Notes: generated by a model from the sequence alone, not told the origin. A DNA stretch of 64,000 nt from Actinosynnema sp. ALI-1.44 (GCF_001984155.1 NZ_MTQO01000050.1:372001-436000); one strand, 5' to 3'; positions 45,637 to 55,159 are shown, numbered from the stretch's first letter. Program-made: numbers and translations.

Positions 45637-46295
45637 TCGACGACTACGTCGCCGATCTGGACTCGCGGTTAGCGGGGCACCGAAGGACCAAGCTCGACCT
45701 GTTGACCGAGGTGCGCGACAGCCTCGAAGACGCCGCGGAGTGCTACCGGGCCGGGGGAGTGTCCGACGAGGACGCGCAACGCAAAGCGGTCGCCGACTTC
45801 GGCCGGGTCGGGGAGATAGTCCAGGACTACCAAAGCGAACTCGCCGTCGCGTACGGCTCGCGCACGCTGCGGGCCATCCTCTTCGTCCTGCCCGCACTGC
45901 ACCTGGCGTGGGAGGGCAGCCGGATGATCTTCCTCGGCCCATGGGAGGCGGTCCCCGGCGGCCCGATGCCCTCGTGGTTCCTGCCGTTCGCGCAGATCAA
46001 CGACAGCATGGCGTGGGCCGTGGTGATCGCGACCACGCTCGCCCTGCTGTTCGGGCGGTTCATGTCGCGCCGCGCGGCGGACAGCCGTCTGATCGCCCGA
46101 TGTGTGGCCACGGTCGCGTTGGTCACGGCAACCGTCGCATTGCTGGGGAACCTGTCGATCGGGGTCGTGACCGTGATCGTCAAGCCGATGCTGTTCGCCG
46201 TCGCGCCGATGTGCTGGGCGATGTCGCTGTTCGCGTTGCTCGTGTTGTCACGGCTGACCGTGATGGCACGAAAGGCGGTCCGGTTCGCCGCGTAG
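45618..46295 (+). CDS. HAAS/DUF1700-type membrane protein, PadR partner
   Basis: A 225-residue protein. The N-terminal helical HAAS-like segment (LIDDYVADLDSRLAGHRR and DEDAQRKAVADFGRVGEIV) is followed by about four membrane segments (near residues 82-98, 130-147, 160-180 and 185-208). PadR genes are commonly followed by such proteins. It probably acts at the membrane with the regulator. The exact mechanism is unknown. Confidence 0.8.
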   Translation: MAGASLIDDYVADLDSRLAGHRRTKLDLLTEVRDSLEDAAECYRAGGVSDEDAQRKAVADFGRVGEIVQDYQSELAVAYGSRTLRAILFVLPALHLAWEGSRMIFLGPWEAVPGGPMPSWFLPFAQINDSMAWAVVIATTLALLFGRFMSRRAADSRLIARCVATVALVTATVALLGNLSIGVVTVIVKPMLFAVAPMCWAMSLFALLVLSRLTVMARKAVRFAA

Positions 46296-46311
46296 TGGCA
46301 AGATTGCCGGG

Positions 46312-46623
46312 GTGACCACCGCGCTGTTCTACCTCGTCGTCATGGTCTTCGTCGCGGCTGTGGTGTTCCTGCTCGCCTCGGTGCTGTTCGGCCGTGGTGA
46401 GGAGTTGCCGCCGTTGCCTCCCGGCGCGTCGCCGACCAGGCTGCCCGCCGAAGACGTCACCGCCGAAGACGTGGGCAGAGTGAAGTTCCAGATGGTGCTG
46501 CGCGGCTACAAGATGTCCGAGGTGGACTGGGTGCTGAGCAGGCTCGGCACCGAGGTCGACGACCTGCGCACCCGTGTGGTGGAACTGGAACGGCAGTTGG
46601 CGGACAAGGCGGCCACCCAGTGA
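46312..46623 (+). CDS. DivIVA-domain protein (Rv1209-like)
   Basis: A 103-residue protein with an N-terminal TM segment (residues 5-26) and a short DivIVA-like C-terminal helix (VDWVLSRLGTEVDDLRTRVV). The stop overlaps the tagA start (GTGA). The same small gene stands beside tagA in mycobacteria. It may place proteins at the pole or septum; this is inferred from the domain only. Confidence 0.82.
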   Translation: MTTALFYLVVMVFVAAVVFLLASVLFGRGEELPPLPPGASPTRLPAEDVTAEDVGRVKFQMVLRGYKMSEVDWVLSRLGTEVDDLRTRVVELERQLADKAATQ

Positions 46624-47210
46624 CGACCAGCGGGAGGACAACCAGCCGGGGGACAGCCGGAACGGGCAAGCGACTGGTCCGCTGCGCGTGGGGCGACTCG
46701 ACGCCGGATTACGTGTCGTACCACGACGAGGAGTGGGGCGTCCCGCTGCACGGCGTGAACGCGATGTACGAGCGGCTGTGCCTGGAGTCGTTTCAGTCCG
46801 GCTTGTCGTGGATCACGATTCTGCGCAAAAGGGAGAACTTCCGCTCCGCGTTCGCCGGGTTCGACCCGGAGGTGGTCGCCGAATTCGACGAGGACGACGT
46901 GGCCAGGCTGATGGGCGACGCCGGCATCGTGCGCAACCGGGCGAAGATCGTGGCAGCCATCCGCAACGCGGGCGCCGTGCGGTCGCTCGACGTCCCGCTG
47001 GACGAGTTGTTGTGGTCCTTCAAGCCCGCCAGGCACAAGCGGCCGCGCACGATGGCCGACGTGCCCGCCGTGACCGACGAGTCGAAGGCGATGGCCAAGG
47101 AGCTCAAACGCCGTGGTTTCGTCTTCGTCGGGCCGACCACGTCATACGCGCTCATGCAGGCCACCGGGATCGTCGACGACCATATCGCCGCGTGCTGGCG
47201 GGCGAAGTGA
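46620..47210 (+). CDS. tagA: DNA-3-methyladenine glycosylase I
   Basis: A 196-residue TAG enzyme. It removes 3-methyladenine from alkylated DNA. The family signatures RCAWGDSTPDYVSYHDEEWG near residue 22 and SFQSGLSWITILRKRENF near 60 are clear, and the zinc-site histidine is likely in DDHIAAC. The GTG start overlaps the DivIVA-like gene. The first approximately 20 residues are an extra Thr/Gly-rich extension. Confidence 0.95.
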   Translation: MTTSGRTTSRGTAGTGKRLVRCAWGDSTPDYVSYHDEEWGVPLHGVNAMYERLCLESFQSGLSWITILRKRENFRSAFAGFDPEVVAEFDEDDVARLMGDAGIVRNRAKIVAAIRNAGAVRSLDVPLDELLWSFKPARHKRPRTMADVPAVTDESKAMAKELKRRGFVFVGPTTSYALMQATGIVDDHIAACWRAK

Positions 47211-47505
47211 AATGCCGGGGGAAATCGAACCAGTCCGCGCCGCAAGGACGCGTGACCATCTCGTTACCAAAAACGGGGAAAATATGTCGGCGTGTCGCGC
47301 CTCGGCGTGTCGCCCGGCGAAGTCGGTGAAGTCACATCCGCGCCCGCTGCCTCGAATCTGTCGCTCCAGGTCGGTGAGTGGTCACCAAACGACACGCAAA
47401 AGATCGGTTCGATTTCGCGGCGGTGAGCGGATAGGAGAGAATGGCGTTAGCCGAGGCTGGTTGACCCGGCCTGCGGTGGGCAGGCTATGACGGAGGGAGC
47501 ACGCT

Positions 47506-47673
47506 ATGGCGGCCATGAAGCCCCGGACCGGTGACGGTCCCCTCGAGGTGACTAAGGAGGGTCGGGGCATCGTGATGCGCGTCCCGCTGGAGGGTGGTGG
47601 TCGGCTGGTGGTCGAGATGACACCGGACGAGGCCAGCGCCCTTGGCGACGCGTTGAAGGCTGCCGCGGGCTGA
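47506..47673 (+). CDS. DUF3117 small protein (Rv1211-like)
   Basis: A 55-residue protein, MAAMKPRTGDGPLEVTKEGR and on, ending in an Ala/Gly tail. This DUF3117 sequence is conserved across actinobacteria, and the gene follows tagA as in Mtb. ATG 47506 follows GGAGGG. The function is unknown. The 295 bp before it hold nothing else clear, apart from a short direct repeat near 47288 and 47303. Confidence 0.9.
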   Translation: MAAMKPRTGDGPLEVTKEGRGIVMRVPLEGGGRLVVEMTPDEASALGDALKAAAG

Positions 47674-47760
47674 CCCGGAGTTACCCCAGGCGGGCCCCGG
47701 TATCCGCGAGTGGAGCCGGGGCCGCGTCACGTCTTGAAGCGAGTCGCAGGAGGACCAGCG

Positions 47761-49248
47761 TTGCGCACGCCCGTGCCGTCATTACCCAGCCCGACGCCCG
47801 ACATCGAGGTGGCGGCTGCCCCGCGCCGCGGCGTGCCCACAGTGGTCGTCGCGTCCCCGGGTGACGAATCGCCCGAGTACGGCCCGGGCGGAGCGGACCT
47901 CGGCACGGACTGGGCGACAGCGGCGGGCCTGACCGGCAAGGCAGGCGAGGTGCACATCGCGCCGGACCACGCCACGGGTGTCCGCTGGGTCGCCGGTGTC
48001 GGCGAAGGTGCGGCGGCGGACTGGCGAAAGGCGGGCGCGGCCCTCGTAAGAGCCTTCGAAGCACGCGCGGAAGCAGACTCCGACGCGGGCCGCAAGGTCC
48101 CCCGCGCCGTGCAGTTGACCCTGCCGGAGAACACGACACCGGACCAGATCTCCGCGTTCGTGCTGGGCGTGTCCCTCGGCGGCTACCGCTACAAGGTCTC
48201 GTCGACGGAGAAACCGCGCCTGAAGTCCCTGCGCCTGGTGACAGCGGAGGACCTGCGACCCGCAGTCGACCGCGCACTGGCTTTCGCCCAGGGCACAGTG
48301 GCCACACGTGACATGGGCAACACCCCGTCGAACGTGAAGGACCCGACCTGGTTGGCGTCGGCGGCGGTGAAACTGGCGGCGCGGCTGCCAGGCCTGAAGG
48401 TGGAAGTGCGCGACGAGCACTGGCTGGCCGCGCAGGGCTTCGGCGGCCTGCTGGCGGTGGGTGGCGGATCGGCGAGCCCGCCGCGGTTCGTCGAACTGAC
48501 CTGGCGCCCGACCAAGGCAGCCGGTCCCCACATCGCGTACGTGGGCAAAGGAATCACGTTCGACACAGGCGGGATCTCGCTGAAACCCGCGGACGGCATG
48601 CACCTGATGCGAACCGACATGTGCGGCGGCGCGTCGGTCATCGCGGCACTGGTGACCATCGCCCGCCTGGGCCTGCCGGTACGCGTGACCGGCCTGGTGC
48701 CGGTGGCGGAGAACCACGTGTCGGGATCCTCGTACCGCCCGGGTGACGTGATCCGCCACTACGACGGCCAGACAACAGAGGTGACGAACACCGACGCGGA
48801 AGGCCGGATGGTCCTGGCCGACGCGATCGGCTACGCGGTCCGCCGCGTGCAGCCCGACCTGATCGTGGACGTGGCGACGTTGACAGGCGCGATGAAGGTG
48901 TCGCTCGGCGTGCGAACGGGTGGCCTGTTCAGCAGTTCCGACGAACTGGCGGAACGCGTTGCCGCCGCGGGAGCCCGCGCGGGCGAGGCCTGGTGGCGGA
49001 TGCCGCTGCTGGCGGATCTGGAGGACGAGGTCGTCAGCGAGATAGCCGACTGGCGGCAGTGTCCACCTGGGCCGGGAGGAATCACGGCGGCGTTGTTCCT
49101 GCGCAAGTTCACCGGCGGAATCCCCTGGGCGCACATGGACATCGCCGGCCCGGCCCGAGCCGAGAAGATCTATGACGAGGTCGTCCCCGGAGCGACCGGC
49201 TTCTCAACCAGAACCTTGGTGGAGCTGGCGGCTTCGTACACCGCGTGA
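47761..49248 (+). CDS. pepA: Leucyl aminopeptidase (M17 family)
   Basis: A 495-residue zinc aminopeptidase that frees N-terminal residues from peptides in the cytoplasm. The metal-binding signatures are GKGITFDTGGISLKPADGM (Lys and Asp) and the M17 signature NTDAEGRMVLADA. I chose TTG 47761, 7 nt after AGGAGG. The N-terminal M17 domain and the catalytic C-terminal domain are both complete. A strong stem-loop overlaps its stop. Confidence 0.93.
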   Translation: MRTPVPSLPSPTPDIEVAAAPRRGVPTVVVASPGDESPEYGPGGADLGTDWATAAGLTGKAGEVHIAPDHATGVRWVAGVGEGAAADWRKAGAALVRAFEARAEADSDAGRKVPRAVQLTLPENTTPDQISAFVLGVSLGGYRYKVSSTEKPRLKSLRLVTAEDLRPAVDRALAFAQGTVATRDMGNTPSNVKDPTWLASAAVKLAARLPGLKVEVRDEHWLAAQGFGGLLAVGGGSASPPRFVELTWRPTKAAGPHIAYVGKGITFDTGGISLKPADGMHLMRTDMCGGASVIAALVTIARLGLPVRVTGLVPVAENHVSGSSYRPGDVIRHYDGQTTEVTNTDAEGRMVLADAIGYAVRRVQPDLIVDVATLTGAMKVSLGVRTGGLFSSSDELAERVAAAGARAGEAWWRMPLLADLEDEVVSEIADWRQCPPGPGGITAALFLRKFTGGIPWAHMDIAGPARAEKIYDEVVPGATGFSTRTLVELAASYTA

Positions 49249-49284
49249 GTGGTTGGCCGGGGTGGAACCCGGCTGACCACTCAC
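49245..49284. terminator. Bidirectional terminator between pepA and LysR gene
   Basis: GTGAGTGGT (49245-49253) pairs with ACCACTCAC (49276-49284), and GCCGGG with CCCGGC inside, a 15-bp interrupted stem with a 6-nt loop. It overlaps both convergent stop codons. Confidence 0.7.
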
Positions 49285-50180
49285 GAGTGTTCCCGAGCCC
49301 CGCTCAGAGCGAAGTCGCGGAAACTGACGACAGCGGGGCTCAACTGGTCGTGAGCGGGCCACACCAGGGCAAGGGTCCGAAAAGCCCGCGGCGCCAGCGA
49401 GATCTCGACAAGCCCAGGAGACAGCAGCTCAGCCTCGGGCAGGATCGAGACCCCCAACCCGGACAACACCAACCCCCGAACGGTGTCCGCCTCCTGCCCC
49501 TCGAAAGCCATCCGAGGTGTGAACCCCGCGGCGACACACAGGTCGTCGGTGATCTGCCGCATGCCGAATCCGCGCTCCAGCCCGACGATCTCTTCGGTGA
49601 CCAGTTCGGCCACGGCCACTTCCGAGCGGCGGGCCAGCCGGTGGGTGTCCGGCAGCACCAGCTTCAGTTCCTGCTCCTGGACAGGTGCCCAGGCCAGTTC
49701 CGGGCTACGAGGGGGCGGGCTGTAGAGCGCCAGGTCCACTTCGCCGGACGACATCCAGGCGATGATCTCCGCCCGTGACGACTGGAGCAGTCCGAATCGG
49801 ACCTGGGGGTGGGTGAACCGGTAGGCCCGCAGCAGTTCCGGCACCATCGACCGGCCGAGCATGTGCAGGAAGCCCAGCACCACCCTGCCCCTGTCCGGGT
49901 CGATCTCCTCGACCACCTGACGGGTTCCCGTTTCCAGCGCGCCCATGGCTGATGTCGCCGCGGCGGCGAGCAGGCGTCCTGCTCTCGTCAGCTGGATGCC
50001 TCGTCCGTCCTTCACCACCACCGGGGCGCCGATCTCCGTGGACAACGCGGCCAGCCAGCGGCTCACGGTCGGCTGGGGTACGTCCATTTGGGCCGCCACG
50101 CGCGTGATGTTCCGCTCGGTGGCGAGCAGGCGCAGCATCGCCAACCGCGGTGCTATCGACGCGGCCAAGGATTCATTCAC
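49281..50180 (-). CDS. LysR-family transcriptional regulator
   Basis: A 299-residue LysR regulator. The N-terminal helix-turn-helix is LLATERNITRVAAQMDVPQP followed by TVSRWLAALS, then the substrate-binding domain. I use GTG 50180; the frame extends to ATG 50222, which would leave only 25 bp to the divergent MFS gene. It is divergent from the MFS gene, the usual regulator-target arrangement, so it likely activates that exporter in response to a ligand. Confidence 0.85.
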   Translation of the reverse strand: MNESLAASIAPRLAMLRLLATERNITRVAAQMDVPQPTVSRWLAALSTEIGAPVVVKDGRGIQLTRAGRLLAAAATSAMGALETGTRQVVEEIDPDRGRVVLGFLHMLGRSMVPELLRAYRFTHPQVRFGLLQSSRAEIIAWMSSGEVDLALYSPPPRSPELAWAPVQEQELKLVLPDTHRLARRSEVAVAELVTEEIVGLERGFGMRQITDDLCVAAGFTPRMAFEGQEADTVRGLVLSGLGVSILPEAELLSPGLVEISLAPRAFRTLALVWPAHDQLSPAVVSFRDFALSGAREHS

Positions 50181-50247
50181 GTGTGTATCGATGTCTGCAC
50201 GATAGCGTATTGGACGTATCATTTGCTGCTGCTTAACGTCCTTCACC

Positions 50248-51402
50248 GTGGACAGAGTGACGATTGGCATCGCCGCGGGCGGGCTCGCGAGTTTCGCGCT
50301 TCTCTACGCTCCGCAGCCGGTTCTCCCACTGCTCGCGCAGGAGTACCAGATCACCCCTGGGCACGCGGCGCTCGCCGTCGGTGTCTCCACGGGCGCTCTG
50401 GCCGTCGCCGTGTTGCCGATGTCACTGCTGTCCGAGGTCGTCGGGCGGCGGCCGGTCATCCTGGCTTCCGTCGTCGTTTCCACGCTTATCGGGCTATTGC
50501 TGCCGTTCGTCGCCGGATTCGAGTTCCTGGTCGTTCTGCGGGCCATTCAGGGCGTCGCGCTCGCCGGATTTCCCGCCGTCGCGATGGCGTATCTCGCCGA
50601 GCGGGGACGGCTGAAAGCAATCGGCATGCTCATCGCGGGCAACACCTTCGGCGGAATGGTCGGCCGATTGCTCGCGGGGCAAGTCGGGTCCTATCGAGCC
50701 GGTGTCGGACTTGTCGCGGTTGTCGCCGCGATGGCGGCCGTCCTGCTCATCTGGGCACTGCCCAAGGGCGCCGAAACGCACTCCACGCGAATGACCGGTG
50801 GGCTCAGGTCCGCGGTCAGCCAACCGGTGCTGTGGTCCCTTTACGTCGTCGCGTTCCTCACCATGGGGGCGTTCGTCGCGCTGTACAACGCGATCGGGTT
50901 CCGGCTCGCCGCGCCGCCGCTCGAACTCAGCCCGCAGGTGGCGTCCCTCGTTTTCCTCGCGTACGCCATCGGTGGCCTCAACTCGGCCACCCTCGGCAGC
51001 CAGGCCAACCGGCGACGAGTCCTCTTCGGAATGCTCGGTCTCACCGCGCTCGGGATGATCATCACCATCCCGGCGAACGTCGTGACGATCGCGATCGGCT
51101 TCGTGCTGCTCACCGCGGGCTGGTTCGCCGGCCACGCCGCCGCGGGCGCCTGGGTCAACGCGGAAGCGCCCAGCAAAGGCCCGGCGTCCGGGTTGTACAC
51201 GGCCGCGTACTACGCAGGCGCCTCGATCGGCGGCACCGTCGGGACGTCGATCTACGCGGCGTGGGGCTGGAACGTGCTCGTGTTGGTGTCGTTGTCCTGG
51301 TTGTCGCTCGGCGCGTTGGGCGTCGCGCTGGTCTTGCGGCGGAACACCCGGTCCAACGCGAAGAACTTGAGCAGGAACACCGGCGCGCCGCTGGCCAGGT
51401 AG
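50248..51402 (+). CDS. MFS transporter
   Basis: A 384-residue 12-TM major facilitator with the loop SEVVGRRPVILAS between TM2 and TM3. A TAACGT hexamer lies 8 nt before the GTG. The partner LysR gene is divergent. The last 50 codons overlap the convergent GtrA gene by 151 bp on the other strand, an unusual arrangement. Substrate unknown; efflux is likely. Confidence 0.9.
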   Translation: MDRVTIGIAAGGLASFALLYAPQPVLPLLAQEYQITPGHAALAVGVSTGALAVAVLPMSLLSEVVGRRPVILASVVVSTLIGLLLPFVAGFEFLVVLRAIQGVALAGFPAVAMAYLAERGRLKAIGMLIAGNTFGGMVGRLLAGQVGSYRAGVGLVAVVAAMAAVLLIWALPKGAETHSTRMTGGLRSAVSQPVLWSLYVVAFLTMGAFVALYNAIGFRLAAPPLELSPQVASLVFLAYAIGGLNSATLGSQANRRRVLFGMLGLTALGMIITIPANVVTIAIGFVLLTAGWFAGHAAAGAWVNAEAPSKGPASGLYTAAYYAGASIGGTVGTSIYAAWGWNVLVLVSLSWLSLGALGVALVLRRNTRSNAKNLSRNTGAPLAR

Positions 51403-51761
51403 GCAGCCACCAGGCCGAACGCGTGCCAGCCGCGGTCGTCGATCAACGGGTCCAGCAGCCAGTCCATCACCGTCGTGATGCCGACGGACAACGCGCCTCC
51501 CGCCGCGGTCACCACGACGTACGCCACGATCTCGGCCCTGCGGCCCGCGCTGCCCTTGTTGCCCCACGCCCAGCGGCGGATCAGCAGGAAATGCGGTACC
51601 GCGCCGACCAGGAACGCGATCGTGCTCGCGGTCATGGCGTTCGCTTCCCACGCCCAGTACATCGCCAGGAGCACCACCTGGCTGATCCCCGTGGCCAGCA
51701 GCGAGGCCATCGTGTACCGGGTGAAGATGCGAGTCACACCCCGAGACTTCACCTCATTCAC
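51252..51761 (-). CDS. GtrA-family membrane protein
   Basis: A 169-residue protein with four membrane segments, the GtrA flippase-like layout. It starts FTRYTMASLLATGISQVVL after a basic N-terminus. GTG 51761 overlaps the glgA end by 8 bp, so they may be co-translated. GtrA proteins help move lipid-linked sugars across the membrane. The C-terminal tail is Asn/Thr-rich and runs antisense to the end of the MFS gene, so one of the two tails may be elongated. Confidence 0.85.
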   Translation of the reverse strand: MNEVKSRGVTRIFTRYTMASLLATGISQVVLLAMYWAWEANAMTASTIAFLVGAVPHFLLIRRWAWGNKGSAGRRAEIVAYVVVTAAGGALSVGITTVMDWLLDPLIDDRGWHAFGLVAAYLASGAPVFLLKFFALDRVFRRKTSATPNAPSDNQDNDTNTSTFQPHAA

Positions 51762-52926
51762 TGAGGACGCCCTCAGGCAGGGCCGACCTGTAGACATCGA
51801 CAGTCTGGCTCGCGACGTTCGACCAGGCGAAGTCGCGCACCGCACGGTCCCGCCCGGCCGCACCCATCGCCGCGGCCCGGCCGGGGTCGCCGACCAGCTC
51901 GTTGACCTTCGCGGCCAGGCCCGCGCGGAACGCGTCGACGTCGTGCTCGTCGTAGTGCACGAGCAAGCCCGTCTGGTCGTCGGCGACGACCTCGGGGATC
52001 CCGCCGACGTCCGAGGCGACGACGGCCGTGCCGCACGCCATGGCCTCCAGGTTGACGATGCCGAGCGGCTCGTACACCGACGGGCAGACGAACACCGTCG
52101 CGTGGCTGAGGATCTGCCGCACCTCGGCCGGTTGCAGCATCTGCTGGACCCAGAACACGCCTGCCCGGTTCGCCGCCAGCTCGGAGACGGCCTGTTTCGT
52201 CTCCTCGGCGATCTCGGGCGTGTCCGGCGCACCGGCGCACAGCACGAGCTGGGCGTCCGGGTCGATGCTGTGCGCGGCGGCGATCAGGTGCCCGACGCCT
52301 TTCTGCCGGGTGATCCGGCCGACGAACGCCACGATCGGACGGCTCGGGTCGATGCCGTAGTGCTCAAGCGCGTCCGTCTCGGTGACGGGGTGGTACGCGT
52401 TCGTGTCGATGCCGTTGCGGACCACGTGCACACGTGACGGGTCCAACGCGGGGTAGCAGTCGAGCACATCCGCCCGCATGCCCTCGCTGACCGCGATGAT
52501 GGCGTCGGCCGCCTCGTACGCCGTGCGCTCGACCCATGAGGACAACCGGTACCCGCCCTTGAGCTGCTCGGCCTTCCACGGTCTGCGCGGCTCAAGCGAA
52601 TGCGCGGTCACCACGTGCGGCACGCCGTGCAGGATCTTGCCGAGATGACCCGCCATGTTCGCGTACCACGTGTGCGAGTGCAGCAGGTCCACGCCTTCGG
52701 TTGCCGCCGTCATGGCCAGGTCGACCGACAACGTGCGCAGCGCCGCGTTGGCGTGCTCCAGGCCAGGCGCGGGTACGTGCGAGTGCGCGTCCGCTCTTGC
52801 CGCGCCGAACGCGTGGACGTCCACCTCGATCAGTTCACGCAGCCGCGGGACGAGGAAACCGACATGTACGCCTGCCCCGCCGTAGACCTCCGGCGGGTAC
52901 TCGCGTGTCAGCAGACCGATTCGCAC
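51754..52926 (-). CDS. glgA: Glycogen synthase/maltose-1-phosphate synthase (GlgA/GlgM)
   Basis: A 390-residue GT4 enzyme (actinobacterial type). It starts [20 protein letters not shown], with the donor region [13 protein letters not shown] near residue 215 and [19 protein letters not shown] near 310. The mycobacterial homologue makes maltose-1-phosphate from ADP-glucose. A TACCGT hexamer (52935-52940) lies 8 nt before the GTG. The gene is divergent from glgC; the two supply alpha-glucan. Confidence 0.93.
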   Translation of the reverse strand: MRIGLLTREYPPEVYGGAGVHVGFLVPRLRELIEVDVHAFGAARADAHSHVPAPGLEHANAALRTLSVDLAMTAATEGVDLLHSHTWYANMAGHLGKILHGVPHVVTAHSLEPRRPWKAEQLKGGYRLSSWVERTAYEAADAIIAVSEGMRADVLDCYPALDPSRVHVVRNGIDTNAYHPVTETDALEHYGIDPSRPIVAFVGRITRQKGVGHLIAAAHSIDPDAQLVLCAGAPDTPEIAEETKQAVSELAANRAGVFWVQQMLQPAEVRQILSHATVFVCPSVYEPLGIVNLEAMACGTAVVASDVGGIPEVVADDQTGLLVHYDEHDVDAFRAGLAAKVNELVGDPGRAAAMGAAGRDRAVRDFAWSNVASQTVDVYRSALPEGVLSE

Positions 52927-53016
52927 AGGTGGTTACGGTAGTTGCCGTTGCGGCGGTCAGGTGAACGTCACGCCAAACGTGGCGTTTCGATCTGGCAGTT
53001 CGCCCGGTCGTGACAC

Positions 53017-53022
53017 TAGGGT
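53017..53022 (+). promoter_or_regulatory. Promoter -10 of glgC
   Basis: TAGGGT lies 7 nt before the GTG at 53030, giving a leaderless layout. Confidence 0.45.
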
Positions 53023-53029
53023 TCCCTGC

Positions 53030-54247
53030 GTGACAGGCCAGCCGAAGGTACTCGGGATCGTGCTGGCGGGAGGCGAGGGCAAACGCCTCTGGCCCCTGAC
53101 CGCGGACCGGGCCAAGCCAGCTGTTCCGTTCGCCGGGAACTACCGGTTAGTCGACTTCGTACTGTCCAACTTGGTCAACGCCGGCTACCACCGGCTGTGT
53201 GTGCTGACCCAGTACAAGTCGCACTCGCTGGACCGGCACATCTCCACGACGTGGCGGTTGTCCAACATCCTCGGCCAGTACGTCACCCCGGTCCCGGCGC
53301 AGCAGCGCCTCGGCCCGAGGTGGTACACCGGCAGCGCGGACGCGATCTTCCAGTCGCTCAACCTGGTCTACGACGAACGCCCGGACCACATCGCGGTCTT
53401 CGGCGCCGACCACGTGTACCGGATGGATCCGTCCCAGATGGTCGCCCAGCACGTCGACTCCGGCCTCGGCGTGACCGTCGCGGGTATCCGCGTGCCACGC
53501 TCGGAGGCGCATGCCTTCGGCTGCATCGACTCGGACGAACAGGGCAGGATCACCCGGTTCCTGGAGAAGCCGAAGGACCCGCCACACGTCCCGGGGGACC
53601 CGGACGTGACGTTCGCCTCGATGGGCAACTACGTGTTCCGGACCGAGGTGCTGCTGGAGGCACTGCGGGCGGACGCCGCCAACCCTGACTCCGACCACGA
53701 CATGGGCGGCGACATCATCCCCATGTTGGTCGACGACGCCAACGCGGCCGTCTACGACTTCGACGACAACGTCGTGCCGGGTGCGACCGAACGTGACCGC
53801 GGTTACTGGCGTGACGTGGGGACGCTCGACGCGTACTACGACGCGCACATGGACCTCGTGTCCGTGCATCCGGTGTTCAACCTGTACAACCAGGCATGGC
53901 CGATCCGGACCGCGACGCCACCGCTGCCGCCCGCGAAGTTCGTCAACTCGGGTTCGGCGACGGAGTCGATCGTCGGGCCGGGCACGATCGTGTCCGGCGC
54001 CCAGGTGCGTGAGTCCGTCGTCAGCGCGGACGTCGTCGTCGAGGACGGCGCCGTTGTCGAGGGCAGTGTGCTGCTGCCGGGAGTGCGCATCGGCAAGGGC
54101 GCGGTCGTGCGCCGCGCGATCCTCGACAAGAACGTGATCGTCGCGGACGGCGCCCAGATCGGCGTCGACATCGACGCCGACCGGGAGCGCTACACCGTCA
54201 GCGCGGGTGGCGTGACTGTCCTGGGCAAGGGCGCCCAGGTCAGCTGA
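53030..54247 (+). CDS. glgC: Glucose-1-phosphate adenylyltransferase GlgC
   Basis: A 405-residue ADP-glucose pyrophosphorylase. The nucleotide-binding loop is [20 protein letters not shown], the glucose-1-phosphate region is FLEKPKDP and the C-terminus is a left-handed beta-helix. GTG 53030 is set by a leaderless -10; the longer frame from 52961 is not supported. It is divergent from glgA. Confidence 0.95.
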   Translation: MTGQPKVLGIVLAGGEGKRLWPLTADRAKPAVPFAGNYRLVDFVLSNLVNAGYHRLCVLTQYKSHSLDRHISTTWRLSNILGQYVTPVPAQQRLGPRWYTGSADAIFQSLNLVYDERPDHIAVFGADHVYRMDPSQMVAQHVDSGLGVTVAGIRVPRSEAHAFGCIDSDEQGRITRFLEKPKDPPHVPGDPDVTFASMGNYVFRTEVLLEALRADAANPDSDHDMGGDIIPMLVDDANAAVYDFDDNVVPGATERDRGYWRDVGTLDAYYDAHMDLVSVHPVFNLYNQAWPIRTATPPLPPAKFVNSGSATESIVGPGTIVSGAQVRESVVSADVVVEDGAVVEGSVLLPGVRIGKGAVVRRAILDKNVIVADGAQIGVDIDADRERYTVSAGGVTVLGKGAQVS

Positions 54248-54260
54248 GAAACCCCCGCGG

Positions 54261-54321
54261 CTGTGCAACCAATGTGGCCTTCGTTGCGAAAAACGCAACA
54301 AAGGCCACATTGGTTGCACAG
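54261..54321. repeat. Inverted repeat of the CCAATGTGGCC family (also terminator)
   Basis: Two 28-nt arms (54261-54288 and 54294-54321) are reverse complements with one mismatch, separated by a five-A loop. The core CCAATGTGGCCTTCGTTGC is the same element as the direct repeats at 60076-60129. It sits between the convergent glgC and O-methyltransferase genes and could terminate both. Confidence 0.85.
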
Positions 54322-54346
54322 CGTGTGCCCGGCACCACGCTCGTCC

Positions 54347-54985
54347 TCAGTTGACCTTCGCGGCCACCAGCAGGCCGTCGCCGATCGGGAGCAGCACGGG
54401 CACCAGCCGCTCGTCCTGTTTGACCAGGTGGGCGACCTCCCGCATCGCGTTCGTCTGCGGTTCCTGGTCGTTCGGGTCGGCGACCCGGCCGCCCCACAGC
54501 ACGTTGTCGAACGCGACCACGCCGCCCGGCCTCAGCAGCCGCACGCCGTGCTCGTAGTAGGCGGGGTACTCCGTCTTCATCGCGTCGACGAAGATCAGGT
54601 CATAGCCTTCGTCGGTCAGCCTCGGCAGCACGTCCAGCGCGCTGCCCATGATCAGCCGGGTCCTGCCGGGTGCCACGCCCGCGCCCGCGAACGCCTGGCG
54701 GGCAGCCGACTGGTGCTCCGGCTGGACGTCGATCGAGGTCAGCACGCCGTCCTGGGCCATGCCCCGCAGCAGGTAGAGGCCGCTCAGCCCGGCACCTGTG
54801 CCGATCTCGACGACCGCCTTGGCCTGCAGGGCCGTGGCGAGGAACTGCAGCGCAGCCCCTCCCGCAGGCCCGATCGGCACGCAGCCGAGTTCACGTCCGC
54901 GCGCTCGTGCCGCGCTCAGGGTTTCGTCCTCGGCCAGGTAGTCCTCGACGTAGTCGCGCAGCCCGGCCGGCCATTCGGGTGTCAC
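54347..54985 (-). CDS. O-methyltransferase (Rv1220c-like)
   Basis: A 212-residue SAM-dependent class I methyltransferase of the catechol/caffeoyl-CoA OMT family. The SAM loop is VEIGTGAGLSGLYLLRG and the metal aspartate is in LIFVDAMKTEYP. It starts at GTG with TAATCT 8 nt upstream (54994-54999). It stands divergent to sigE as in mycobacteria. The substrate is unknown. Confidence 0.92.
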   Translation of the reverse strand: MTPEWPAGLRDYVEDYLAEDETLSAARARGRELGCVPIGPAGGAALQFLATALQAKAVVEIGTGAGLSGLYLLRGMAQDGVLTSIDVQPEHQSAARQAFAGAGVAPGRTRLIMGSALDVLPRLTDEGYDLIFVDAMKTEYPAYYEHGVRLLRPGGVVAFDNVLWGGRVADPNDQEPQTNAMREVAHLVKQDERLVPVLLPIGDGLLVAAKVN

Positions 54986-55133
54986 GCCCGCCGAGATTAG
55001 CGGCGTCCGGCCCGATTCAGAGCGAACGCGCCGATCGTGTGGATTCTCAGGTTCGTCTTAGCTGAATCTCACGCACCCCATAACGCCGTACACCAAGCTG
55101 TCGACATCAAGGGGAGTCGCACAGCCGAAGTGG

Positions 55134-55159
55134 GGAACACCGTGAACGAGTCCGTCGTT
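55134..55159 (+). promoter_or_regulatory. ECF-type (SigE/SigH-like) promoter of sigE
   Basis: GGAAC (55134-55138) is separated by 17 bp from CGTT (55156-55159), the -35/-10 pattern of actinobacterial ECF sigma factors of this group. It would start transcription near 55166 and allow sigE to activate itself. Confidence 0.55.

Noticed and set aside
36578-46295. The island as a RiPP cluster
   Set aside because: A radical SAM/SPASM enzyme is present but I found no short precursor-like gene and no leader peptidase; the carrier protein and condensation domain point elsewhere.
54261-54321. Inverted repeat as an insertion-sequence terminal repeat
   Set aside because: The arms are separated by five bases and no transposase lies near.
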